A stretch of DNA of 11,459 nucleotides from an uncultured Candidatus Peregrinibacteria bacterium (lineage in GTDB: Bacteria; Patescibacteriota; Gracilibacteria; CAIRYL01): the NCBI GenBank assembly GCA_903882825.1, contig CAIRYL010000035.1:1-11459 (forward strand), written 5' to 3'. This document shows, one piece after another, positions 1 to 5,775 of the stretch. Numbering within the stretch: position 1 is the first letter of the stretch; each line of letters opens with the position of its first letter. Made by a program: the position numbers and the translations under genes. The notes beneath the pieces are model-generated. The model saw nothing but the letters and a program-made list of their open reading frames with translations. It made no database searches and was not told where the DNA came from.

Positions 1-445
1 AAATTGCGAAAATGGAAATAATCCCAGTCACGAACAACAATGGGAAAAAAATAAATTTTTCCAATTCTCGAAAAGAAAAACGAATCCGCGCCACAACGAT
101 CATTATTAAAGCAAGGGAAATCCAAAAAAAACTTCCCTGATGCCGGACACTGTCTCCAAAAAATGCAACAATTGAATTTTTAGCAAAAAATGAGGTAGTA
201 ATAACAGAAAAAAGGAAAATCCCTCCCCCTAAAACCAACATTTTTGGGAAAGTACAAAAAAAAATTTTTTTATTTTTTTGAAAGTTTTGAATTTCCGAAA
301 TCCCAGAAAAAAGAGCGAGAAGACCTATGATAACGGCAAATATCAAAAACTTATTCACCTCAAAAATTTGATTCGTGAAAAACGAAAAAATAAGTGGAAT
401 AACAAAAATTCCAAAAGAAAGAGTGAGAATCGAAAAAAAGCGCAT
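1..445 (-). CDS. O-antigen ligase/polymerase-like membrane protein, N-terminal part (3' end outside window)
   Basis: I translated this by hand from the reverse strand. It is open from an ATG at 445 to the window edge: 148 codons with no stop. The start reads MRFFSILTLSFGIFVIPLIF, followed by a short loop (TNQIFEVNK) and several further hydrophobic segments (about residues 6-22, 33-49, 70-86, 104-118 and 130-147). Around residues 87-102 is a loop with the order FAKNS..FFGDSVRHQGSFFW. A short N-terminal helix, a 'F-E-x-N-K' loop and then a G-x-x-x-R-x-Q/G-G loop is the pattern I associate with O-antigen ligase/polymerase (Wzy_C, WaaL-like) proteins of candidate-phyla bacteria. Such proteins join or polymerise lipid-linked glycans outside the membrane. 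The gene starts 19 bases after the rplI stop, so it is probably the last visible gene of the secG operon. There is no Shine-Dalgarno. The C-terminal catalytic half is not visible, so the family call is moderate; some other polytopic membrane protein is possible. Confidence 0.6.
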   Translation of the reverse strand, partial: MRFFSILTLSFGIFVIPLIFSFFTNQIFEVNKFLIFAVIIGLLALFSGISEIQNFQKNKKIFFCTFPKMLVLGGGIFLFSVITTSFFAKNSIVAFFGDSVRHQGSFFWISLALIMIVVARIRFSFRELEKFIFFPLLFVTGIISIFAI

Positions 446-464
446 AAGAAGCGTAAAAAAGGTT

Positions 465-917
465 TTAGACCTTCTTTTCTTCTACCCGAACCACCACTTT
501 TACTATTTTCTTCTCGGAAAGATGAATTTCTACCGTATGGTCTCCGAGGTCTTTAATATGATGTGGCAGACGAACATGTTCTTTTTTTATTTCTATATTC
601 AATTCTTCAGAAATTTTAGAAACAATATCTTTCTCCGCTACTGATCCAAAAAGTTTTCCAGAGGCAGTAATTTTTTCTGAAAAAATAAAAGTTTTTCCTT
701 TTAATCGATCAAAGGCATCTACTGTCCAAGCCTCTCCATCTGATTTTGATATTTTACGAGTTTCTTTGAGTACCGTCGCTCGTTTTATCTCTTCGGGGGT
801 TGCAAAAGTTGCTTTTCCCTCTGGTATAAGACAATTTATAGCATGTCCACGAGAAACTTTTACAATATCACCAGTATTTCCAAGTTTTTTTACCGGAACC
901 AACAGAACAATTTCCAT
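465..917 (-). CDS. rplI: 50S ribosomal protein L9
   Basis: At 150 residues this is the normal L9 length. The N-terminal RNA-binding domain (about residues 1-45) shows the family pattern: VLLVPVKKLG, then GDIVKVSRGHA, then LIPEGKA. A charged linker helix follows (about 42-75), and the C-terminal domain runs from about 76 to 147 (GKTFIFSEKITASGKLFGSV; ISEELNIEIKKEHVRL; IKDLGDHTVEIHL). L9 binds domain V of 23S rRNA near the L1 stalk and helps maintain reading frame. The normally conserved G-Y-A-R-N-(Y/F)-L-(I/V)-P stretch reads G-H-A-I-N-C-L-I-P here (residues 24-32), so the conserved Tyr and Arg are replaced. The ATG at 917 lies 24 bases after the upstream substrate-binding-protein stop, with a T-rich leader and no Shine-Dalgarno, so it is probably expressed from the secG promoter. 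The assignment is secure. Confidence 0.96.
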   Translation of the reverse strand: MEIVLLVPVKKLGNTGDIVKVSRGHAINCLIPEGKATFATPEEIKRATVLKETRKISKSDGEAWTVDAFDRLKGKTFIFSEKITASGKLFGSVAEKDIVSKISEELNIEIKKEHVRLPHHIKDLGDHTVEIHLSEKKIVKVVVRVEEKKV

Positions 918-941
918 AAGAAAAAATAAAAGAATAGAGAA

Positions 942-3020
942 TTATAAGATAAAAGAAAGTTTTGTAGAAAGCCATCCAGGAAACATATTCCACGACACTC
1001 CCTCTGGGAATACTTCTTCAGTTCGAATATACCAGAGATGGGACTCAGAAAATCTATCTTTTAAGAGAGAAATATATGGAGTTTCATGATTTTTTAACTT
1101 TTTATCCGTTAAAAGAGTATACGTTGGCGAAAACAAAAATATTGCAGGAACGTCTGACATCAATACTTCCTGAAGTTCTTGCAAATTTTTCTTCCGTACT
1201 AAATCATCATGAGAACTACGAATCTCTTCAATAAGGGCGCTTGCTCGAAGGCTCTTATATTCTGAAAGATTCATTTTCCCAACCTGACTCTCATGAAAAA
1301 ATTCATACGTATCAGGATTATATCCAAGATTTTGTCCAAAAAGCAATATATCGTACTCTCTATGAATAACTCGATCATAAAAATCGTCGTAGTTATCAGC
1401 AATTGTCACTCGAAGATCGACACCAATTTTTTGCCACTCGGTCTGTAAATATTGCGCAACTTCTGGATAATATCCAGGATGAGAAGACGTAAGAAGTTCA
1501 ATCGTGAGCTTTTCCTTTTTTAAATTTTGACGAATTATATCTTTCACTTCTGGATCTTTCTGATTTGTATTTTGAGGCTTAATATACAGAGAAACTGCGT
1601 CTTCTCCCAATTTTTTATTTTTTACATCAAAAAAAACAACACGAATTTCGTTTCTCTCGTACTGAAGATTATCTTCTAAAACCTTTAAAGGTCGACTCCA
1701 CTGTAATTCTTTCGTATCAAATACAAGTGGAGAATATTCTTTCCCATTCATATTGAATATCATTCGAGTGGTATCTTTCGGCATTTTCCCACTGATGGAA
1801 AAAGAGGTTTTCTCTGTTTCAAATGTTTTTTCTAAAGAAGGTATTTCGATCCATTTCGTGTCTGCATTTTGTGGAGAAACCGTTTTTGGCATTTTATCAG
1901 GAAGATACCATCCCGCATCTTTTAAAGATCCTTGTGCTTTCCCAGCGTCATATTCAAATAGCCAATTAGAAGTATCCACCTCTAACAGAGGCGTATCAAT
2001 TCTTTTCCCTGGAACAATTTCTTGTAAAATAGCGTTTTTATTGGTTCCCAATTGTAATGCTAAACGAAGATCATGACCATCTTCTCCTTTAAATTTTTCC
2101 TGAGAAAGGTTAAAGAATAATGCAGAATATTGAGGGAGTTGGAATTCTTCTCGAGAAAAACGATCATCAATAAAAAAATCTTTCTCTTCAAAAGTTGGAA
2201 AAGGTCGAATCCCATCTACCTCATCAAGAGAGATAAAAAGTGAATCACTCGTCGGATAAAACTGAAAAGAAATAGTGTCAATTTTTGGAGAAAATGCAGA
2301 AGAATTACGGAAAGCATTAAGATTTATTTGAGAAACAAGGGGGCGAACTTCTGTAATACCAGCAAATGAATACGGTCCACATCCAATAGGATTTTGTGAG
2401 AATTCACTTTCTTGAAGATTCGCAACATCAATATTTTCTAAAATATGGCGAGGTAAAAGTCCTACCGTAAAATTCGATACAAAAAATTTATATGCCTCTG
2501 GAATTTCAAATTTTACCGTATAATCATCCTCTTTTGTAATTTTTACATCTTGAAAAGCACTCTTTAAGATAGTATTTTGAAAGTCAGGATGTTGAATAAC
2601 ATCTCTAAAAGTAAAAATAACATCCCCAGCAGTTACTGGGTGCCCATCATGCCACTGAAGACCTTTTTTTAGATAAAAAATATATGTTTTTTTATCAGGA
2701 GAAAGTGTGTGATCTGCAAGGAAATCTTCAACTTTTCCCGTTTCAGAATTAAAATGCATGAGCCCCGCAAAAATCAAATTTCCGATGTCCGCATCTACTT
2801 TATTTTCAAGTTGTCGATGAAGAAAAACGGGATTTAGTACCATTTCATAAGGATTTCCAACCACTCCCTCGGTATACACTCCTCCAGATGAAGGGATACT
2901 AATGGAATACTCCGATATAAACGCTTTTGCGATCGCAAAACTACTTAAAAAAAATCCTAGCAAAAAAATTACCAGAAAAATTTTCTCCAAACGAGAGAAC
3001 CGAAAGAAATGTGATTTCAT
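942..3020 (-). CDS. ABC transporter substrate-binding protein, peptide type (SBP_bac_5), with an inserted beta-rich domain
   Basis: This 692-residue protein belongs to the OppA/DppA solute-binding family, which captures peptides or nickel complexes outside the membrane. A hydrophobic stretch at residues 14-33 after a basic start gives a signal peptide or membrane anchor; no lipobox cysteine is seen. The family motif is clear at 117-140 (L-K-K-G-L-Q-W-H-D-G-H-P-V-T-A-x-D-V-x-F-T). Further lobe I/II signatures are NPIGCGPYSF (210-219), PQYSALFFNLSQ (296-307), the alpha/beta segment around QTEWQKIGVDLRV (526-538), YDILLFGQN (556-564) and VPAIFLFSPT (624-633). Between SLKDAGW (365-371) and the C-terminal lobe there are about 100 extra residues (roughly 385-483) rich in alternating hydrophobic strands, reading as an Ig-like insertion. 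No permease or ATPase gene is adjacent. The ATG overlaps the secG stop as ATGA, suggesting translational coupling. The family is certain; the ligand is unknown. Confidence 0.88.
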   Translation of the reverse strand: MKSHFFRFSRLEKIFLVIFLLGFFLSSFAIAKAFISEYSISIPSSGGVYTEGVVGNPYEMVLNPVFLHRQLENKVDADIGNLIFAGLMHFNSETGKVEDFLADHTLSPDKKTYIFYLKKGLQWHDGHPVTAGDVIFTFRDVIQHPDFQNTILKSAFQDVKITKEDDYTVKFEIPEAYKFFVSNFTVGLLPRHILENIDVANLQESEFSQNPIGCGPYSFAGITEVRPLVSQINLNAFRNSSAFSPKIDTISFQFYPTSDSLFISLDEVDGIRPFPTFEEKDFFIDDRFSREEFQLPQYSALFFNLSQEKFKGEDGHDLRLALQLGTNKNAILQEIVPGKRIDTPLLEVDTSNWLFEYDAGKAQGSLKDAGWYLPDKMPKTVSPQNADTKWIEIPSLEKTFETEKTSFSISGKMPKDTTRMIFNMNGKEYSPLVFDTKELQWSRPLKVLEDNLQYERNEIRVVFFDVKNKKLGEDAVSLYIKPQNTNQKDPEVKDIIRQNLKKEKLTIELLTSSHPGYYPEVAQYLQTEWQKIGVDLRVTIADNYDDFYDRVIHREYDILLFGQNLGYNPDTYEFFHESQVGKMNLSEYKSLRASALIEEIRSSHDDLVRKKNLQELQEVLMSDVPAIFLFSPTYTLLTDKKLKNHETPYISLLKDRFSESHLWYIRTEEVFPEGVSWNMFPGWLSTKLSFIL

Positions 3021-3250
3021 TTCGAAAATAAAGGAAAGAGAAGTGCTATGACGGCAAATATTATTGCCATAATAACCGTCGAATAATGGAGAATTTTTTC
3101 AGCTCCTCTTCGCGTAGAATAGACCTCCCCACCAGCACTTTCATCAGAACCTCCCATAGAACCCATTCCATCCCCTTTTGTTTGGAGAAGAATACTGAAA
3201 GAAAGAAGGAGGGCAATCGACATTTCAATCCACAGGAAAATATTTTGCAT
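3017..3250 (-). CDS. secG: Preprotein translocase subunit SecG
   Basis: This small protein (77 residues from this start) has two hydrophobic helices (about 4-23 and 56-74). They flank the SecG signature: SFSILLQTKGDG, then a Gly/Met-rich loop (GSMGGSDESAGGE), then YSTRRGAEKILHYSTVIMAI. SecG joins SecYE and stimulates SecA-driven protein export. The frame stays open upstream to a TTG at 3277. I prefer the ATG at 3250 because the TTG would lie inside the predicted -10 box and the remaining protein already has full SecG length. The stop codon overlaps the ATG of the downstream substrate-binding protein by four bases (ATGA). It is the first gene of an apparent secG - SBP - rplI - Wzy-like unit and diverges from the proline-rich repeat gene at 3387. 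No Shine-Dalgarno precedes it. Confidence 0.9.
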   Translation of the reverse strand: MQNIFLWIEMSIALLLSFSILLQTKGDGMGSMGGSDESAGGEVYSTRRGAEKILHYSTVIMAIIFAVIALLFPLFSK

Positions 3251-3276
3251 AAAAAAAACAAATGAAAGCAAAGACA

Positions 3277-3305
3277 ATTTTGTGGTTTTTTAACAAAAAG
3301 GTCAA
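3277..3305 (-). promoter_or_regulatory. Putative sigma70-type promoter for the secG operon
   Basis: On the minus strand there is TTGACC (3305-3300, 5 of 6 consensus), a 17-base spacer and CAAAAT (3282-3277, 4 of 6). From the end of the -10 box to the secG ATG at 3250 is 26 bases, so the expected leader is about 19-20 bases. Found by eye only. The position rules out the alternative TTG start at 3277. Confidence 0.45.
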
Positions 3306-3332
3306 GAAAGAGTCCTGAAAAAATATATTTTC

Positions 3333-3361
3333 TTGCAGAACAGAAAGATTTTTGGTAATAT
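3333..3361 (+). promoter_or_regulatory. Putative promoter for the proline-rich repeat gene
   Basis: TTGCAG (3333-3338), a 17-base spacer and TAATAT (3356-3361) lie 25 bases before the ATG at 3387. A closer -10 match, TATAAC at 3359-3364, would need a 20-base spacer. The 27 bases between this -35 and the divergent secG -35 are A/T-rich and contain the palindrome AAAATATATTTT (3320-3331), which could be an UP element for both promoters or an operator. Confidence 0.4.
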
Positions 3362-3386
3362 AACAAGACTTTTTACCAAAAGATTT

Positions 3387-4259
3387 ATGACGATGCCTAT
3401 GCCACCCCCAGGATCTGGAAATCCACCACCAAGTGGCTATCCTCCACAAGGCGGGTATAATCCTCCTCAACCTCCTGCAGGTTATACACCAAATGATCAA
3501 AATCCACCTCCTCCAGGATATGGCTATCCTCCACAAGGCGCATATCCACCTCCTCCACCAGGATATGGTTATCCCCCACAAGGCGGGTATAATCCTCCTC
3601 AACCTCCTGCAGGTTATACACCAAACGATCAAAATCCACCACCTCCACCAGGATATGGCTATCCTCCACAAGGCGCATATCCACCACCTCCACCAGGATA
3701 TGGCTATCCTCCACAAGGCGGGTATCCTCCTCCTCCAGGATATGGTTATCCCCCACAAGGCGGGTATCCTCCTCCTCCACAAGGATATGGCTATCCTCCA
3801 CAAGGCGGGTATCCTCCAGAACCACCAGTTGTTCAACCTATTGGAAAATTTGGAAGAGATGGGAAAGCATTTCACACAAAAATTAAGCTCCCAGCTCATA
3901 CCCTTCAATTTAACGAAACGGATTTTCTGTTACTTTTAGCAGGATCGATTTCTCTTACAAAAGAAGAAAAGAAAAGAATTATAGAAGCTGTCCCTCGGCT
4001 CACTCAATACCAAGTAGATGAGCTTATGAGAATTTTAGAAGAAGAAAAGCGAAAATTTTCAGAGCTCGATGTTCGTCATAAACAACAACTTGATGAACTC
4101 GAATCAAAACATCAACAAGAATGGGAAGAGCTAGAAGCGGAAATGACCAGTAGTGAAGTAAAAAAAGATGAAGAAGACGCCCTTGCAAAAGCAAGAGCCG
4201 GGCTTGGAGTAGGACAACCTGCACAGCATCGTCCACCACACACTCCTCCACAAGCATAA
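3387..4259 (+). CDS. GYPPQG proline-rich repeat protein with charged coiled-coil C-terminal domain, unknown function
   Basis: The protein has 290 residues from the ATG at 3387. The frame extends upstream to a TTG at 3333, but that codon lies in the proposed -35 box. Residues 1-150 are low-complexity Pro/Gly/Tyr/Gln with seven GYPPQG(A/G)Y cores and PPPP/PPPPP runs. Residues 151-185 form a linker ending in a hydrophobic patch (FLLLLAGS). Residues about 188-268 are highly charged and helical: LTKEEKKRIIEAVPRL, then QYQVDELMRILEEEKRKF, then a Glu/Gln/Lys-rich stretch likely to be a coiled coil. The tail is again Pro/Gln/His-rich. There is no signal peptide or membrane segment, so it is probably cytosolic. 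The helical part resembles a short module I recall in other candidate-phyla hypothetical proteins, of unknown role. The polyproline runs would be expected to need EF-P for translation. It diverges from secG and ends at a strong bidirectional terminator. Function is not recognised; scaffold or condensate formation is speculation. Confidence 0.85.
   Translation: MTMPMPPPGSGNPPPSGYPPQGGYNPPQPPAGYTPNDQNPPPPGYGYPPQGAYPPPPPGYGYPPQGGYNPPQPPAGYTPNDQNPPPPPGYGYPPQGAYPPPPPGYGYPPQGGYPPPPGYGYPPQGGYPPPPQGYGYPPQGGYPPEPPVVQPIGKFGRDGKAFHTKIKLPAHTLQFNETDFLLLLAGSISLTKEEKKRIIEAVPRLTQYQVDELMRILEEEKRKFSELDVRHKQQLDELESKHQQEWEELEAEMTSSEVKKDEEDALAKARAGLGVGQPAQHRPPHTPPQA
3435..3818 (+). repeat. In-gene tandem repeats coding for GYPPQG units, with a 132/135-base higher-order duplication
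   Basis: Two nearly identical long units encode GYPPQGGYNPPQPPAGYTPN, then DQN, polyproline, GYGYPPQGAY and polyproline. They lie at 3435-3566 (44 codons) and 3567-3701 (45 codons, one extra Pro). Shorter units of 14 and 15 codons follow at 3702-3743 and 3744-3788, then a last partial copy. Synonymous differences between copies are few (for example aat/aac, ggc/ggt, cct/ccc), which points to recent duplication or ongoing homogenisation. The repeats keep several other frames open, so overlapping ORFs here are artefacts. Confidence 0.9.
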
Positions 4260-4283
4260 ATACAATATGTATTTCAAAAAATT

Positions 4284-4314
4284 AAAAAACCTCCATTAAA
4301 AATGGGGGTTTTTT
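4284..4314. terminator. Bidirectional rho-independent terminator
   Basis: A 13-bp stem (AAAAAACCTCCAT paired with ATGGGGGTTTTTT, one G-T wobble) closes a 5-base loop, with T-runs on both strands. It lies 24 bases after the stop of the repeat gene. On the minus strand it includes the TAA stop (4315-4313) of the glycosylphosphotransferase gene, so it serves both convergent genes. Confidence 0.85.
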
Positions 4315-5674
4315 AATCGGCACCTCGTCCGTGAAGCAGAACAATTACAGTTTTTAAAAATATTTTTGCATCCAGAAGTACACTTGCATTTTGCAGATAG
4401 AACAAATCAAAGAAAATCTCTTCACGGAATGATAAATCACTTCTTCCAGAAACCTGTGCCAAACCAGTAATACCAGGCTTACATGCTAATACACGTCGGT
4501 GTTCTGGTTCATATTTTTCTAATTCTTCTGGCAAATGAGGTCGTGGTCCAATAAGTGACATTTCTCCTTTTAAAACATTCCAGAGTTGTGGGAGTTCATC
4601 TATTGAAAATCTTCGTAAAAATTTCCCCATTCGCGTAACTCTTGGATCATTTTTAATTTTAAAAAGAGGTCCTTCTCTATGAGAAGTATTGAGCAGTTTT
4701 TCTTTCTCTTTTTCCGCATCCATCCGCATAGAACGAAATTTCCACAAAGGAAATGCCACGCCATTTCTCCCAATCCGTGCAGAAACATACAATACAGGAC
4801 CCACAGAATCCATTTTTATAAGAAACGCAATCAGGAGAAAAAATGGAAAAAGCAAAACAATGGCAATCGTAGAAAAAATAATATCGAAAAGACGTTTCCC
4901 AAAATCCCACCACGGTGAAAATGCAGTAGGAGAAAAGCGAATAGTAGGAATACTGCCAAAAATTTCAAATTCTGCATGTCCCCAAAATTCAGAAGCATAA
5001 CGGGGTATAATACGCAAAGAAAAGCCTTTTTCTGCACATTTTTGTCGAACCAGCCTTAAAAAATCAGAAGTTCCCCCTTTTTCAAAAAATAAAACCTCAT
5101 CTCCAGAAAATTTTTGAAATATTTCAGAAGAAACTTCTGAATACTGTATTTTTTGAGCGATATGTATTCCTGGAATTTTTGGAAATGTTCCAAAATGTTC
5201 GGGGTTTCCAATAAGCAAAACCGTCAGAGGAGGAGTTGTTTTTTCATCATGCCATTTGAGCAAAAAACGAAAAAAAACAGAAAAAATAACTGCGAAGAGA
5301 AGCGCATGGACAAACATAATCCGAGAAAAAATCGGTTCATGCCGAATAAGCTGAAAATATGCTAAAATACAAAATGCCCACAAAATAATTCCCCAGAGAA
5401 TTTTTCCAAAAATATCGATACTCAAAAACCTTTTTGGATACGAATACAAACCAAGACTCGAAAATATGAATAAAAGTCCCAGTGCAGAATACACAATAAA
5501 AGGAATAAAAAATGAAAAATGGGGAAGATTCGCAACCGGAAATGCGAATTGAACATTTGGAATAAGATCTGTCCACGGTCGTAAATAATAGGCAAACAAC
5601 CACCCCAAAAGAGCAGAAAGAAAATCCGTAGGAATCCGCAATGCACCACGCCAAAATTCTGATTTTCGAGTCAT
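4313..5674 (-). CDS. Polyprenyl glycosylphosphotransferase (WcaJ/WbaP-type phosphoglycosyltransferase)
   Basis: The 453 residues match the usual size of the long polytopic phosphoglycosyltransferases. These enzymes move a sugar-1-phosphate from a nucleotide sugar to undecaprenyl phosphate, the first membrane step of capsule, exopolysaccharide or O-antigen assembly. There are four N-terminal membrane helices (about 13-31, 55-76, 90-109, 117-137) and then a Rossmann-like soluble section (148-245). The catalytic Bac_transf domain spans 258-453. It starts with the re-entrant helix region KRLFDIIFSTIAIVLLFPFF, then LWKFRSMRMDAE (310-321), KNDPRVTRMGKFLRRFSIDE (341-360), LPQLWNVLKGEMSLIGPRPH (361-380) and PGITGLAQVSGRSDLSF (400-416). 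The catalytic Asp-Glu pair is D359-E360. The sugar specificity cannot be read from sequence. A strong promoter lies 26 bases upstream of the ATG. The partial Wzy-like gene at the left edge would fit the same pathway. Confidence 0.93.
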   Translation of the reverse strand: MTRKSEFWRGALRIPTDFLSALLGWLFAYYLRPWTDLIPNVQFAFPVANLPHFSFFIPFIVYSALGLLFIFSSLGLYSYPKRFLSIDIFGKILWGIILWAFCILAYFQLIRHEPIFSRIMFVHALLFAVIFSVFFRFLLKWHDEKTTPPLTVLLIGNPEHFGTFPKIPGIHIAQKIQYSEVSSEIFQKFSGDEVLFFEKGGTSDFLRLVRQKCAEKGFSLRIIPRYASEFWGHAEFEIFGSIPTIRFSPTAFSPWWDFGKRLFDIIFSTIAIVLLFPFFLLIAFLIKMDSVGPVLYVSARIGRNGVAFPLWKFRSMRMDAEKEKEKLLNTSHREGPLFKIKNDPRVTRMGKFLRRFSIDELPQLWNVLKGEMSLIGPRPHLPEELEKYEPEHRRVLACKPGITGLAQVSGRSDLSFREEIFFDLFYLQNASVLLDAKIFLKTVIVLLHGRGAD

Positions 5675-5700
5675 AGAAGACTTTTAAAAAAAGCCATTCT

Positions 5701-5728
5701 ATAATACTTCCAAAAAAAATATTGACAA
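5701..5728 (-). promoter_or_regulatory. Promoter of the glycosylphosphotransferase gene
   Basis: TTGTCA (5728-5723, 5 of 6), a 16-base spacer and TATTAT (5706-5701, 5 of 6) end 26 bases before the ATG at 5674. This is the best promoter match in the window. Its -35 box overlaps the complement of the plus-strand TTGACA (5722-5727), so the two divergent promoters probably compete for polymerase. Confidence 0.6.
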
Positions 5729-5750
5729 GAAAGAAAGAAAGAAAGAGGAT
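5722..5750 (+). promoter_or_regulatory. Putative promoter of the unknown membrane protein, with a tetranucleotide tract as spacer
   Basis: A perfect TTGACA (5722-5727) is followed by exactly 17 bases made of AAGA repeats, then GAGGAT (5745-5750, only 3 of 6), ending 25 bases before the ATG at 5776. That matches the spacing of the other promoters here. The -10 is poor; CATTAT at 5755-5760 (4 of 6) is an alternative but would need a 27-base spacer. At the present repeat number the promoter may be weak. Confidence 0.35.
5727..5746. repeat. (AAGA)5 tetranucleotide tandem repeat
   Basis: Five perfect AAGA copies lie between the divergent genes at 5674 and 5776. Relative to the plus strand the tract fills the -35/-10 spacer. 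Relative to the minus strand it sits just upstream of the -35 box. Tracts like this can change copy number by slipped-strand mispairing. Confidence 0.9.
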
Positions 5751-5775
5751 TGGACATTATTTTTTTTAAAATTTT

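Noticed and set aside
255..280. Long A and T runs in the Wzy-like gene as a possible frameshift or pseudogene.
   Set aside because: The reading frame stays open and the membrane-protein pattern continues across the runs.
278..644. Plus-strand Lys/Arg-rich frames at 278-556 and 375-644.
   Set aside because: They are antisense to the Wzy-like gene and rplI, and have the low-complexity composition expected from A-rich antisense sequence.
3017..3020. Recoding of UGA as glycine, as in some Gracilibacteria.
   Set aside because: The UGA at the end of secG sits in an ATGA overlap exactly where SecG should end, and no gene here contains an in-frame UGA.
3017..3277. TTG start for SecG at 3277 (86 residues) and TTG start for the repeat protein at 3333.
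   Set aside because: Both codons fall inside the proposed promoter elements, and ATG starts just downstream give sensible proteins.
3435..3818. CRISPR-like array.
   Set aside because: The repeats are in-frame, abut without unique spacers, vary in length and encode protein.
3225..3939. Long open frames in other registers and on the minus strand across the proline-rich repeats (Trp/Arg-, Leu/Val/Glu- or His/Leu-rich products).
   Set aside because: They are by-products of the tandem repeat, which keeps several frames free of stops. The plus-strand frame from 3387 has the non-repeat coiled-coil domain, a promoter and a terminator.
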